This document shows positions 41,516 to 49,370 of a stretch of 64,000 nt of DNA, one piece after another. Made by a program: the position numbers and the translations under genes. Source of the DNA: Parabacteroides sp. (GTDB taxonomy: Bacteria; Bacteroidota; Bacteroidia; Bacteroidales; Tannerellaceae); assembly GCA_019417325.1 (NCBI GenBank), contig DXVO01000024.1, positions 1 to 64,000 of the forward strand. The letters are read 5' to 3'. The notes under the pieces are model-generated. The model was given only the letters and a program-made list of their open reading frames with translations, did no database searches and was not told where the DNA came from. How positions within the stretch are numbered: position 1 is the first letter of the stretch; each line of letters begins with the position of its first letter.

Positions 41516-41702
41516 GTGAAGCTATCTCAATACGGGTAGCTACAAGAATACGATAAATAGTTGAATAATCGTTTTCATTACTTATGTCTCTAATTTTTTC
41601 GATAAACTCGTCATAGGCATTTTGCATTACATTGTTATTGACTTCCTCTTTAGACTTTTCAATCAAAAGGTTGAAAAGTTCTGTTCTTAATAATTTGTTC
41701 AT
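41472..41702 (-). CDS. Small protein overlapping the RteC-like gene (module 2)
   Basis: The 76-residue product from ATG 41702 (MNKLLRTELFNLL...) shares QNAYDEFIEKIRDISNENDYST and IYRILVATRIEIASLE with module 1. It ends with LYGQGGKCA, the same as GQGEKCA there, inside the overlapping start of the next gene. The shared frame overlap argues that both products are made. Confidence 0.7.
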   Translation of the reverse strand: MNKLLRTELFNLLIEKSKEEVNNNVMQNAYDEFIEKIRDISNENDYSTIYRILVATRIEIASLETIPLYGQGGKCA

Positions 41703-41788
41703 AAGCATAATTTTAAATGGTGAATAAAACCAATAAATATATTGTCTACATTTAATATGCTTATTTGCGATAATGTTTTATAATCAAA

Positions 41789-42025
41789 CTATTCTAGTTC
41801 TGATATATAAATATTGATTGTTTGCAATATATTTATAACATCAGTTTCTGTAATACCGTGGCTCTCTATGCGTAATACTTTTTCCCAATCTTCAAAATCC
41901 ACATTCCATTTATGAATCTGCGAGTATTGAGCAAATAGTATTTTTATTCTTTCTATTTCTAATTCGGTCGTAATAGAAGTTCGAAAAATCAAAATAGATC
42001 TTTTATTGTTACTGACTTTCGTCAT
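41789..42025 (-). CDS. Small HMA-like ferredoxin-fold protein (module 2 cargo)
   Basis: The 78-residue product has the beta-alpha-beta-beta-alpha-beta pattern of heavy-metal-associated domains: RSILIFRTSITTELEIERIKILFAQ, then WNVDFEDWEKVLRIES and ETDVINILQTINIYISELE. The CxxC metal site is absent. Such proteins are common in Bacteroidota beside redox or regulator genes, with no proven role. It lies 3 bp after the flavodoxin gene, so they share a transcript. Confidence 0.6.
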   Translation of the reverse strand: MTKVSNNKRSILIFRTSITTELEIERIKILFAQYSQIHKWNVDFEDWEKVLRIESHGITETDVINILQTINIYISELE

Positions 42026-42028
42026 ATA

Positions 42029-42511
42029 TCACTTCCTTATATTATTCATTTTAAGGAAAAACACCGTTATTGCATCATATCGTAGATTTGAAACAGAACA
42101 CACTACTTTGCTAATCTTTCTCGTAATAAACTTTTCTATGAAATTCATTTTGTCAAACAGAAACTCACCACCTAAGATTGCTTCGGCGACAGCATTTGAG
42201 TGTAGATATTCGGGGAAAGCTTTTTTAAGTTGCTCAACTTCTTGAGTATCGTTCATTCCGCAAATAAATAATGCTATAATCTTCTGTTCTAACTGAGCGC
42301 GATTCTTATTGCAGAATTTACTCATTAATCTTCCTGGGTGCCCAGCGTAAATAGAAGTTCCAAGAATAATTCTATCATAACCTTGAATATCAGGATTATG
42401 GAACTCTTTCAATGATATATACTCCGGTTCAGGACTTAATTTTTCTCCTATAAGATGTGCAACTCTTTCAGTTGTTCCATGCTTTGAATAGTAGATTATT
42501 GCAGTTTTCAT
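42029..42511 (-). CDS. Flavodoxin-domain protein (HemG/menaquinone-type), mobile cargo
   Basis: The 160-residue product starts MKTAIIYYSKHGTTERVAHLIG, the flavodoxin phosphate-binding loop for FMN (SKHGTTE), with the further YDRIILGTSIYAGHPGRLM (60s loop) and IIALFICGMND. This is the Flavodoxin_5 pattern of protoporphyrinogen oxidase HemG relatives. It binds FMN and passes electrons; the partner is unknown. As cargo of module 2 it is a striking match to ribB, an FMN-precursor gene, in module 1. It is divergent from a PAS-LuxR regulator. Confidence 0.87.
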   Translation of the reverse strand: MKTAIIYYSKHGTTERVAHLIGEKLSPEPEYISLKEFHNPDIQGYDRIILGTSIYAGHPGRLMSKFCNKNRAQLEQKIIALFICGMNDTQEVEQLKKAFPEYLHSNAVAEAILGGEFLFDKMNFIEKFITRKISKVVCSVSNLRYDAITVFFLKMNNIRK

Positions 42512-42533
42512 AAATTCTCTCCTTTCATTTAGT

Positions 42534-42549
42534 TACCTTTGCAAAGGTA
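42534..42549. promoter_or_regulatory. Back-to-back promoters in a perfect palindrome
   Basis: TACCTTTGCAAAGGTA is a perfect 16-bp palindrome that contains one TAnnTTTG box on each strand. The plus-strand box (42534-42541) faces the luxR-like gene (ATG 42604) and the minus-strand box (42542-42549) faces the flavodoxin gene (ATG 42511). RNA polymerase could bind in one direction at a time, so the two genes may compete. Confidence 0.65.
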
Positions 42550-42603
42550 GAGTAGTCAAGGGCTATTATCAATAGTGAATTATCATCATATTTTGGAACA
42601 TTC

Positions 42604-43296
42604 ATGAACTTAGAAAAATATAAATCGTATGTAGAGCTATTGTCAAGAGTGAACAATAGTTGTGTGTTTCTTATAGAATATAATAATAGATTTTTATATA
42701 CATCTCCAAATTTCAATACATTTTTTGGATACGACATCGAAAAACTTAAAGACCCTTCGATTGAACACAACTACTTAGAGAAATATATTCATCCTGATGA
42801 TTTTCTGATCTTTAGCACTATTCAAAAAAGGTTACTTGGCTTTTACTATAGCCAGCCTATTGAATGCAGAAAAGATTACAAGCATATCTTTGAATTTAGA
42901 ATTTTGAATGCAAAGAAAGAATATGTAAGAGTGATTAGTCAGCATCAGGTTTTAGAAATAGATGAAATTGGTAATCCCTTTTTGGTTTTAGGGGTAGTTG
43001 ATTTATCCCCTGACCAAAAAGATATGGATGAGATAAAATTTCGGCTTGTCAATAATAAAACAGGAGAAATGACACCTTTCCCTTTGACCGAAGAAACAAA
43101 TATAAAGTTAACTAAACGAGAAGTGGAAATACTGAAACTGGTAAATAAAGGCATGTTTAGTAAAGAAATATCGGATAGCCTTTCGATAAGTATTCATACA
43201 GTAAACAATCACAGACAAAATATTCTTCAAAAAATGAATACAGACAATGTTGTTGAGGCTATTAATTATGCCCGAAAACTTGGACTATTGGATTAA
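42604..43296 (+). CDS. PAS-LuxR-type transcriptional regulator
   Basis: The 230-residue product has an N-terminal PAS domain (residues ~10-125: VFLIEYNNRFLYTSPNFNTFFGYD, HPDDFLIFSTIQKRLLG, FEFRILNAKKEYVRV) and a C-terminal LuxR/GerE HTH: LTKREVEILKLVNKGMFSKEISDSLSISIHTVNNHRQNILQKM. PAS may hold a redox or small-molecule ligand, which suits control of the divergent flavodoxin operon. It takes the place of AraC in module 1. Confidence 0.9.
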   Translation: MNLEKYKSYVELLSRVNNSCVFLIEYNNRFLYTSPNFNTFFGYDIEKLKDPSIEHNYLEKYIHPDDFLIFSTIQKRLLGFYYSQPIECRKDYKHIFEFRILNAKKEYVRVISQHQVLEIDEIGNPFLVLGVVDLSPDQKDMDEIKFRLVNNKTGEMTPFPLTEETNIKLTKREVEILKLVNKGMFSKEISDSLSISIHTVNNHRQNILQKMNTDNVVEAINYARKLGLLD

Positions 43297-43325
43297 TTCA
43301 AAAATAGTTCTTACTGTGTAGTAAG

Positions 43326-43395
43326 GTTATTTGAAACAATGGAAAACCACAGTAAACTAAAGTAGTTCGCTCGTTTCTACCCATTTACCCATTCC
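43326..43395 (+). repeat. Conserved non-coding/tiny-ORF element after the regulator (copy 2)
   Basis: The segment matches 31218-31288: GTTATTTGAAACAATGGAAAA, CTAAAGTAGTTCGCTC and TTACCCATT are shared. ATG 43339 to TAG 43365 encodes MENHSKLK, a conservative variant of MEKQSRLK in copy 1. The remaining DNA to 43698 has no gene; it includes short inverted repeats built from GTTCA/TGAAC (about 43502-43533). Confidence 0.55.
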
Positions 43396-43698
43396 CTATT
43401 TTGTTTTTTATATTGTAAAAGCTGATAATCAGAATTCTATTTTGATACACTATAGTAGTAGCAAATAATTGAATTGCTTATTGAATAGTGCTTCAAACAA
43501 TTAGTTCATAATTTTTTTCATGAACTGGTGAGTTCACTATTTTAACTTCCATAGATTCTTATGTATAACTTTAGAAGTTAGACATTAGTAGCTTTACCAT
43601 GCCACTTTCAGACAGTTTTGAAAACGACTCTTGATTCTTCTTTCATTTGCTGGTGAAATAGAATCAACACGTTTTATAAACCATTAAAAATTAAATGT

Positions 43699-44013
43699 AT
43701 GGAAGTAGTAACCATTGAGAAAAGAACATTTTCGTATGTCTGCGAAAGGTTCACGGAGTTTGCCAAGCGGATAGAGAGTTTATGCAGTACTCATACTCAG
43801 AAGGTAGAAAACTGGCTAGATAGCCAGGAAGTGTGCCTGTTGTTAGGTTTTAGTAAGCGAACGCTGCAATATTACCGAAGTAGTGGACGGCTGGCTTATT
43901 CTCAAATCGGCAGCAAGATTTATTATAAATCTTCCGATATCGAGAGAATTATTGCGGACAGTGAAACACAGAATCAATCACCCAAACAAATCACGCCTTA
44001 TGAAAAGAACTAA
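43699..44013 (+). CDS. Excisionase-like HTH protein
   Basis: The 104-residue product has an HTH_17 domain: VENWLDSQEVCLLLGFSKRTLQYYRSSGRLAYSQIGSKIYYKSSDIERII at about residues 35-83 (in two pieces). The N-terminus is a short helix. It is the first of three small plus-strand genes by the integrase, a typical excision-control cluster of Bacteroides integrative elements. The end overlaps the DUF3876 start by 14 bp. Confidence 0.85.
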   Translation: MEVVTIEKRTFSYVCERFTEFAKRIESLCSTHTQKVENWLDSQEVCLLLGFSKRTLQYYRSSGRLAYSQIGSKIYYKSSDIERIIADSETQNQSPKQITPYEKN

Positions 44014-44293
44014 AGAAAATTATCCATTCTTCAACCTGTTTTCCATTGTCGGTACATGGGAAAGCATTAATCTGAATCCTACGGTTATCATCTACCGAAA
44101 CGACAAGGACTATCTTCTTTCTATTATATATGTATCAGAAACGACCAAACAGGCTTTACCCGCAACTTATGAGATACAGCAAGATGGTAGCCAGTATTTT
44201 ATTACCATTACATCCAAACGGCTCTATGTAGATTATGATCCGGTAAAAGACATACTTAACATTTCATCGTTGGGTGACTATCTGCGTAACTAG
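44000..44293 (+). CDS. DUF3876-like protein
   Basis: The 97-residue product from ATG 44000 reads MKRTKENYPFFNLFSIVGTW and ESINLNPTVIIYRNDKDYLLSIIY, a compact beta-rich domain as in DUF3876 proteins of Bacteroides mobile elements. The longer frame back to 43883 lies inside the HTH gene and is not used. Function unknown; it is translated in overlap with the HTH gene. Confidence 0.75.
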   Translation: MKRTKENYPFFNLFSIVGTWESINLNPTVIIYRNDKDYLLSIIYVSETTKQALPATYEIQQDGSQYFITITSKRLYVDYDPVKDILNISSLGDYLRN

Positions 44294-44346
44294 CCAGCTA
44301 TCTAGCCATCTTGAAATCAATATTTCAATAAAACAATCTTTCAATC

Positions 44347-44640
44347 ATGGAACTAATAAATAAAGATACCCCGCAAGTCAAAGAGTTTGTTTCTTCGCTT
44401 GATTCAATGCTGAACGGTATTGAATCTATTGTCAAGCATTACAAGCCCCATCTAAACGGAGAACGATTTCTTTCTAACAATGAAGTTTCCAAGGAACTGA
44501 ATGTCAGTCTGCGAACTTTGCAAGAATGGCGAGATACAGGGCTAATCCCCTTTATTCAGATAAAAGGTAAAATCATTTATCGCCAAAGTGATATTGATAA
44601 ACTGCTCCAAAAACACTACTTTGAAAGCTGGAAAGAATAA
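44347..44640 (+). CDS. Second excisionase-like HTH protein
   Basis: The 97-residue product has GERFLSNNEVSKELNVSLRTLQEWRDTGLIPFIQIKGKIIYRQSDIDKLL (about residues 38-88), the HTH_17 fold. The pair of HTH proteins around a DUF3876 gene is a common order next to integrases in this phylum; one of them is probably the excisionase. Confidence 0.85.
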   Translation: MELINKDTPQVKEFVSSLDSMLNGIESIVKHYKPHLNGERFLSNNEVSKELNVSLRTLQEWRDTGLIPFIQIKGKIIYRQSDIDKLLQKHYFESWKE

Positions 44641-44704
44641 CCTGCTACCCTCGAAAACATTGTTTTTCGGAATTTAATTTGAATCATTGACTTTTCCAGT
44701 GAAG

Positions 44705-44803
44705 TATTTAGTCTGTGCAAGTCTTTAGATGAAAATACGCTCGAACGCAGTGAGAGGAAGATTTTCATCTAAACCGAAGGCTTGGACTTGAACAGGCTAA
44801 ATA
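44705..44803. repeat. Large imperfect hairpin 3' of the integrase
   Basis: TATTTAGTCTGT (44705-44716) pairs with ACAGGCTAAATA (44792-44803), CAAGTC with GACTTG, and TTAGATGAAAAT (about 44725-44737) with ATTTTCATCTAA (44761-44772). Together they build a ~100-nt cruciform. It lies between the HTH genes and the integrase stop codons, as does the hairpin at 24942-25042. Possible roles are a transfer origin, a recombination site or a terminator shared by convergent genes. Confidence 0.65.
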
Positions 44804-44922
44804 TGGAACTTACCTTTGTCAATGTTTCATATTGAGTTCTGGAAAACTTACTTTAAAAGAAAAGGATTGAGAAAATGAAATTCATTCTTCCCAATCCATT
44901 TCTATATTGACTACTACCTTTA

Positions 44923-46143
44923 TTATATAGTCAGTTCTGATAAACAGTTATTTACTTTCTGCATATCTTTTAGAATATTCTGATCCAGTACCCGTGCGTA
45001 GTGTTTCGTCACGTTGGTATCTGCATGACCTAACATCTTGGCTACATTTTCCATACTCACGCCATTTGCAAGGCAAATACTTGTGGCATAGCTATGACGG
45101 GCAGTGTGAGTACTAAGGTTTTTCTGAATTCCGCACACATCTGCAATTTCCTTCAAATAACTGTTCATGCGTTGATTGCATAATACAGGTAAAAGTTTTC
45201 CAGTACAGTCTGACACATCTTTATATTTATCAAGAATTGAAGCTGCCACTGGTAACACAGGAATGTTACACATGATTTTTGTCTTTTGGCGGTTCTTCCT
45301 TATCCAAAGTTCCCCTTTGTTATCCCTAACCAAGTGTTCGGGTGATAAGTCTTTCACATCACTGAACGCCAAGCCAGTAAAAATGCAAAAGACAAAAACG
45401 TCCCGTACCTGCTCAACTCGTTTAATGGTGAACTCTTTGGCAAGAATGATCTTAATCTCGTCCATCGTCAGAAATTCAGGATCGGTTTCTTCCAGTTTGA
45501 AGCGATAGTAAGCAAACGGATCTTTCTTTATCCAGTCGTTTTCCAAAGCAATGCGGATAATCTTCTTTAAGTTCTTCAATCGGGTGATAGCTGAATTCTG
45601 CGCACAACCCTTTTCAATCTTCAAAAAAGCATCGAATTTAGAAATAAAGTTGGCTTCCAAGTTATTCAGGGCAATATCCGATAGCTGATATTCTTTCTTT
45701 ATGAATTCCTCCAAATATCGGGTAGTGGTTTCATACCGTTGAACGGTCTTACTAACGAAGTCTTTGCCGATTAACTTACGGCTTTGTTCGTTATGCTCCC
45801 TAAATACTTGCAATAGTGTTTTGCTATCTTCGTCCACACCATAAAATAGTTTTCTAACAAGATCAACAGTGATAACCTTGCCGGAAGTTTCCAGTTCTCT
45901 ATAAATTTGGTGTATGTGTGAACGTGTGATTTCTAAGTAGTGGTTCAGTTCCACCGACATACGGTCTTTACCTTTTGAATTCTCTTTAGCCTGATTCCAT
46001 AGGTTTACGGGACAGCTTCTTTTGATAGAAATATCTACCATACAGCCATTTACAGTGATTCTCATGCACACGGGTGCTTCCCCGTTCTTTAATAATTTGC
46101 CTTTCTTGATGAAGAACAATACAGAAAATGATTTTCGAGCCAT
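44923..46143 (-). CDS. Tyrosine integrase of the tRNA-Lys element
   Basis: The 406-residue product has an arm-binding domain (SFSVLFFIKKGKLLKNGEAPV), a SAM-like domain and a catalytic domain with CIFTGLAFSDV (no first Arg), THTARHSYATSICLANG (HxxRH) and MLGHADTNVTKHYARV (GH, Tyr). Its start is 240 bp from the tRNA-Lys 3' end, the classic place for a tRNA-targeting integrase, and a copy of that 3' end lies 14.7 kb away. It should catalyse insertion and excision of the 31.7-46.4 kb element. Confidence 0.93.
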   Translation of the reverse strand: MARKSFSVLFFIKKGKLLKNGEAPVCMRITVNGCMVDISIKRSCPVNLWNQAKENSKGKDRMSVELNHYLEITRSHIHQIYRELETSGKVITVDLVRKLFYGVDEDSKTLLQVFREHNEQSRKLIGKDFVSKTVQRYETTTRYLEEFIKKEYQLSDIALNNLEANFISKFDAFLKIEKGCAQNSAITRLKNLKKIIRIALENDWIKKDPFAYYRFKLEETDPEFLTMDEIKIILAKEFTIKRVEQVRDVFVFCIFTGLAFSDVKDLSPEHLVRDNKGELWIRKNRQKTKIMCNIPVLPVAASILDKYKDVSDCTGKLLPVLCNQRMNSYLKEIADVCGIQKNLSTHTARHSYATSICLANGVSMENVAKMLGHADTNVTKHYARVLDQNILKDMQKVNNCLSELTI

Positions 46144-46320
46144 TTTTACATCGTTTTTAAAGTTACAAAACTATGTATTCTCTTCCAAAGTAAGTCTATG
46201 CAAAAGACTATGAATCAGCGAAAAAGATGCAAATTCGTGGGACTTTTTTGAACTAAATTTTAGTCCCACGATTTATCCACCGATAATATGCTTGAAACGG
46301 CTATTTTCTGCTACCTGCCA

Positions 46321-46361
46321 GAAAAAAGAAATCCCTGATAATATCTGATTATCAGGGATTT
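46321..46361 (-). terminator. Terminator of tRNA-Lys
   Basis: On the minus strand a perfect 14-bp stem (arms 46329-46342 and 46348-46361, AAATCCCTGATAAT) is followed by TTCTTTTTTC. It lies 25 bp past the tRNA 3' end. Confidence 0.85.
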
Positions 46362-46381
46362 GCTTGATTTTTCTTTTGTTT

Positions 46382-46402
46382 TAAGTGATCCGCCTGGGGT
46401 TC
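46382..46402. other. Attachment site at the tRNA-Lys 3' end
   Basis: TAAGTGATCCGCCTGGG and the next four bases are duplicated at 31701-31721 with one mismatch. This is the att end next to the integrase. Confidence 0.8.
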
Positions 46403-46458
46403 GAACCCAGGACCCCATCCTTAAAAGGGATGTGCTCTACCTGCTGAGCTAGCGAATC
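46386..46458 (-). tRNA. tRNA-Lys (anticodon TTT)
   Basis: On the minus strand the cloverleaf is complete: acceptor GATTCGC/GCGGATC with one G-T pair, D-arm with AGCTCAGCAGGTAGAGC, anticodon arm CATCC-CTTTTAA-GGATG with anticodon TTT, and T-arm CCTGG-GTTCGAA-CCCAGG. Discriminator base A at 46386. CCA is not encoded. It is the integration target of the mobile island; the 3' 17 bases with flank recur at 31701-31717. Confidence 0.95.
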
Positions 46459-46488
46459 ATCCGGTGCGTTACTTCTGTAATGCGGGTG

Positions 46489-46496
46489 CAAAGATA
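46489..46496 (-). promoter_or_regulatory. Promoter -7 box of tRNA-Lys
   Basis: On the minus strand this is TATCTTTG, 31 bp before the mature tRNA 5' end, a normal distance. Confidence 0.6.
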
Positions 46497-46553
46497 TACC
46501 ATATATTTTAACCTTGCAAGCATTTCAGCCTTTTTATTTCAAATTTTATCATG

Positions 46554-46561
46554 TACATTTG
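46554..46561 (+). promoter_or_regulatory. Promoter -7 box of ettA
   Basis: TACATTTG fits TAnnTTTG and lies inside TGTACA-TT-TGTACA. It is ~113 bp before the ettA ATG, leaving an AT-rich leader with repeated AAATTAAAGA/CAGTTTAAAT words (46610-46662). Confidence 0.5.
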
Positions 46562-46674
46562 TACACGAACAAACAAAATAAGAATAGATATATACAGAGA
46601 TATACAATTAAATTAAAGAGACAGTTTAAATTAAAGATAATCAAATATACAGTTTAAATACACATTAGAGACAC

Positions 46675-48363
46675 ATGGCAGACGATAAGAAAATCATTTT
46701 TTCGATGGTTGGCGTGAGTAAGACCTTTCCGCCACAGAAACAAGTTTTAAAAAATATTTATCTGTCTTTCTTTTACGGAGCCAAGATCGGCATTATCGGT
46801 CTGAACGGATCTGGTAAATCTACCTTGCTTAAAATCATCGCTGGGATAGAAAAAGAATATCAAGGAGAAGTCGTTTTCTCTCCAGGCTATTCTGTGGGAT
46901 ACCTTGAACAAGATCCAAAACTGGAAACAGGCAAAACAGTAAAGGAAATCGTACAGGAAGGCGTACAAGAGACTGTCGACATATTAAAAGAATATGAAGA
47001 AGTAAATGAAAAATTCGGAGATCCCGAGATATTGGAAGACCCGGACAAAATGGATGCCCTCATTGCTCGTCAGGCTGAGCTACAGGACAAAATCGATGCT
47101 ACAGATGCATGGAACCTCGACAGCCGCTTAGAACGCGCAATGGACGCACTTCGCTGTCCACCAGAAGATCAGGTAGTAGATACATTGTCCGGAGGCGAAC
47201 GTCGCCGTGTAGCCCTCTGCCGTCTCTTACTAAAGCAACCGGACATCTTGTTGCTCGATGAGCCGACCAACCATTTAGATGCAGAATCTATCGATTGGTT
47301 GGAACAACACTTACAACAATATACAGGAACCGTAATCTGTATAACACACGACCGTTACTTCCTCGACCACGTTGCCGGTTGGATTCTGGAACTAGACCGA
47401 GGAGAAGGTATTCCATGGAAAGGTAACTACTCATCCTGGCTAGACCAGAAAACCAAACGAATGGCTCAGGAAGAAAAGCAGGTAAGCAAACGTCGTAAGA
47501 CTCTGGAACGCGAATTGGAATGGATCAACTTGGCACCTAAGGCCCGTCAGGCTAAAGGTAAAGCCCGTTTGAATTCATACGAAGCACTATTGAATGAAGA
47601 CCAGAAAGAACGCGAAGCCAAGTTGGAAATCTTTATACCAAACGGTCCTCGACTGGGAAACAAGGTAATTGAAGCTCAACACGTAGCCAAAGCATTCGGA
47701 GACAAGTTATTGTTTGACGACCTCAACTTCATGCTTCCACCTAACGGCATTGTAGGAGTTATCGGTCCGAACGGTGCAGGAAAGACTACTCTATTCAAGA
47801 TGATTATGGGTATGGAAAGCATCGATAAAGGTACATTCGAGGTAGGCGAAACGGTGAAGGTTGGTTATGCAGACCAGACACATAAAGATATTGACCCGCA
47901 GAAAACCGTTTATCAGGTAGTATCCGGAGGACAGGAATTTATTCGTGTGGGAGGAAAAGAAATCAACGCACGTGCCTACCTGTCCAAATTCAACTTTGCA
48001 GGAGCAGACCAAGAAAAACTTTGTGGTGTACTGTCCGGTGGAGAACGCAATCGTCTCCATCTGGCGCTTACCCTGAAGGCTGAAGCTAACGTATTACTGC
48101 TGGACGAACCGACCAACGATATAGATGTAAACACTCTCCGCGCCTTGGAAGAAGGGCTGGAAAACTTTGCAGGTTGTGCCGTTGTCGTATCACACGACCG
48201 CTGGTTCCTCGACCGTATCTGTACCCATATTCTCTCGTTTGAAGGAGATTCTAACGTGGTATTCTACGAAGGTACCTACTCCGAATACGAAGAATATAAA
48301 CGTAAACAGGAAGGCTATACAGAGCCGAAACGCGTACGCTACCGTAAGCTAATTACAGATTAA
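46675..48363 (+). CDS. ettA: ABC-F translational throttle ATPase EttA
   Basis: The 562-residue product has two ABC domains without membrane segments: Walker A GLNGSGKST and GPNGAGKTT, signatures LSGGERRR and LSGGERNR, Walker B LLLDEPTNHLDAES and LLLDEPTNDIDVNT. The linker holds the P-site tRNA-interacting helices and SKRRKTLERELEWI, typical of EttA. It binds the ribosomal E site and links the first translation step to the ATP/ADP ratio. It lies just outside the mobile island and is a core gene. Confidence 0.95.
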   Translation: MADDKKIIFSMVGVSKTFPPQKQVLKNIYLSFFYGAKIGIIGLNGSGKSTLLKIIAGIEKEYQGEVVFSPGYSVGYLEQDPKLETGKTVKEIVQEGVQETVDILKEYEEVNEKFGDPEILEDPDKMDALIARQAELQDKIDATDAWNLDSRLERAMDALRCPPEDQVVDTLSGGERRRVALCRLLLKQPDILLLDEPTNHLDAESIDWLEQHLQQYTGTVICITHDRYFLDHVAGWILELDRGEGIPWKGNYSSWLDQKTKRMAQEEKQVSKRRKTLERELEWINLAPKARQAKGKARLNSYEALLNEDQKEREAKLEIFIPNGPRLGNKVIEAQHVAKAFGDKLLFDDLNFMLPPNGIVGVIGPNGAGKTTLFKMIMGMESIDKGTFEVGETVKVGYADQTHKDIDPQKTVYQVVSGGQEFIRVGGKEINARAYLSKFNFAGADQEKLCGVLSGGERNRLHLALTLKAEANVLLLDEPTNDIDVNTLRALEEGLENFAGCAVVVSHDRWFLDRICTHILSFEGDSNVVFYEGTYSEYEEYKRKQEGYTEPKRVRYRKLITD

Positions 48364-48385
48364 TCACATATATAGTATTAAGACC

Positions 48386-49039
48386 ATGAAAAAAAGAATG
48401 TTATCATTGGCAGTATGTGCTGCCGTCTTCTTGTGTTTTGGAAGTGAAGCAAACGCCCAGAAAACAATTAAGTTGTTTAACGGCAAAGATCTTTCAAACT
48501 GGAATTTTGTTGTAGATAAGAATGCTGTTCCTGCCGAACAAGTATATTCCGTTGAAGACGGAATAATTAACATCACCGGCAATCCGTTCGGTTATATGTA
48601 CACAAAAGACAAGTACAGTAACTACAAATTACATGTGGAATACCGTTGGCCTAACGGCAAGGAGAATGCAAACAGCGGAATCTTTTTGTTAATTGCAGAT
48701 CCGAAGAATCCCTTCCCTAACGGTATCGAATGTAACCTGATGAAAGACAATGCAGGCGATTTCGTTCTTCTGGGAGGTTCCGACCTTGCCGAATACCAGG
48801 GCAAACCAGGCGAGCCCCGTCCAGCCTTCCCCGTTGTACGGAAAACCAATCCCGACAGCGAGAAACCTGCTGGCGAGTGGAACGAAGCCAATGTATTCGT
48901 AAAAGATGGTGTAATCACAGTTTATATCAACGGTGTTTACCAAAACACAGGAACCAATAAGCAGAAAGAAGGCTACATCGGTCTGCAGAGCGAAGGCAAG
49001 GAAGTTCAATTCCGTAACGTAACGATTACTCCTTGGTAA
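48386..49039 (+). CDS. DUF1080 (3-keto-glucoside hydrolase-like) exported protein
   Basis: The 217-residue product has a signal peptide (residues 1-24, ending ANA) and one DUF1080 domain: KTIKLFNGKDLSNWNFV, YMYTKDKYSNYKLHVEYRWP, NSGIFLL, GVYQNTGTNKQKEGYIGLQSEG and VQFRNVTI. It is a concanavalin-like fold; some members hydrolyse 3-keto-disaccharides. It follows ettA by 22 bp, which is chance rather than function. Confidence 0.88.
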   Translation: MKKRMLSLAVCAAVFLCFGSEANAQKTIKLFNGKDLSNWNFVVDKNAVPAEQVYSVEDGIINITGNPFGYMYTKDKYSNYKLHVEYRWPNGKENANSGIFLLIADPKNPFPNGIECNLMKDNAGDFVLLGGSDLAEYQGKPGEPRPAFPVVRKTNPDSEKPAGEWNEANVFVKDGVITVYINGVYQNTGTNKQKEGYIGLQSEGKEVQFRNVTITPW

Positions 49040-49058
49040 CATTGCTTTTTAACCCAAT

Positions 49059-49184
49059 ATGGAGAAATATATATTCTCTATAATAAAAGTCGGAGAAGGG
49101 CTGATACTCGGAGCCATACTCTTATTCGTTATTTGGTACATTGTAAAAGATATACTGGATATGAGAGATGACGACCGTGATTAG
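49059..49184 (+). CDS. Small membrane protein, 41 residues
   Basis: The frame from ATG 49059 reads MEKYIFSIIKVGEGLILGAI and LLFVIWYIVKDILDMRDDDRD. One hydrophobic span (residues 13-30) is followed by an acidic tail. It starts 19 bp after the DUF1080 stop and is in the same direction. It is too short for most gene callers. An inverted GGAGAAGGGCT/AGCCCTTCTCC pair joins its start region to its stop codon. Function unknown. Confidence 0.5.
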   Translation: MEKYIFSIIKVGEGLILGAILLFVIWYIVKDILDMRDDDRD

Positions 49185-49370
49185 CCCTTCTCCATATATA
49201 AACACAAACAAGAACCTCCTACCTCTACTGTCTATTTATTATACACCCCTGTCTAATATTTTGACAACATCTACACCTATAAAATTACACAAATAACTAT
49301 AATACAACAAATTACACACTTTGGCATAATATTTGAACACTAATAGTCATCAAATATTAAATTTCAAAGA

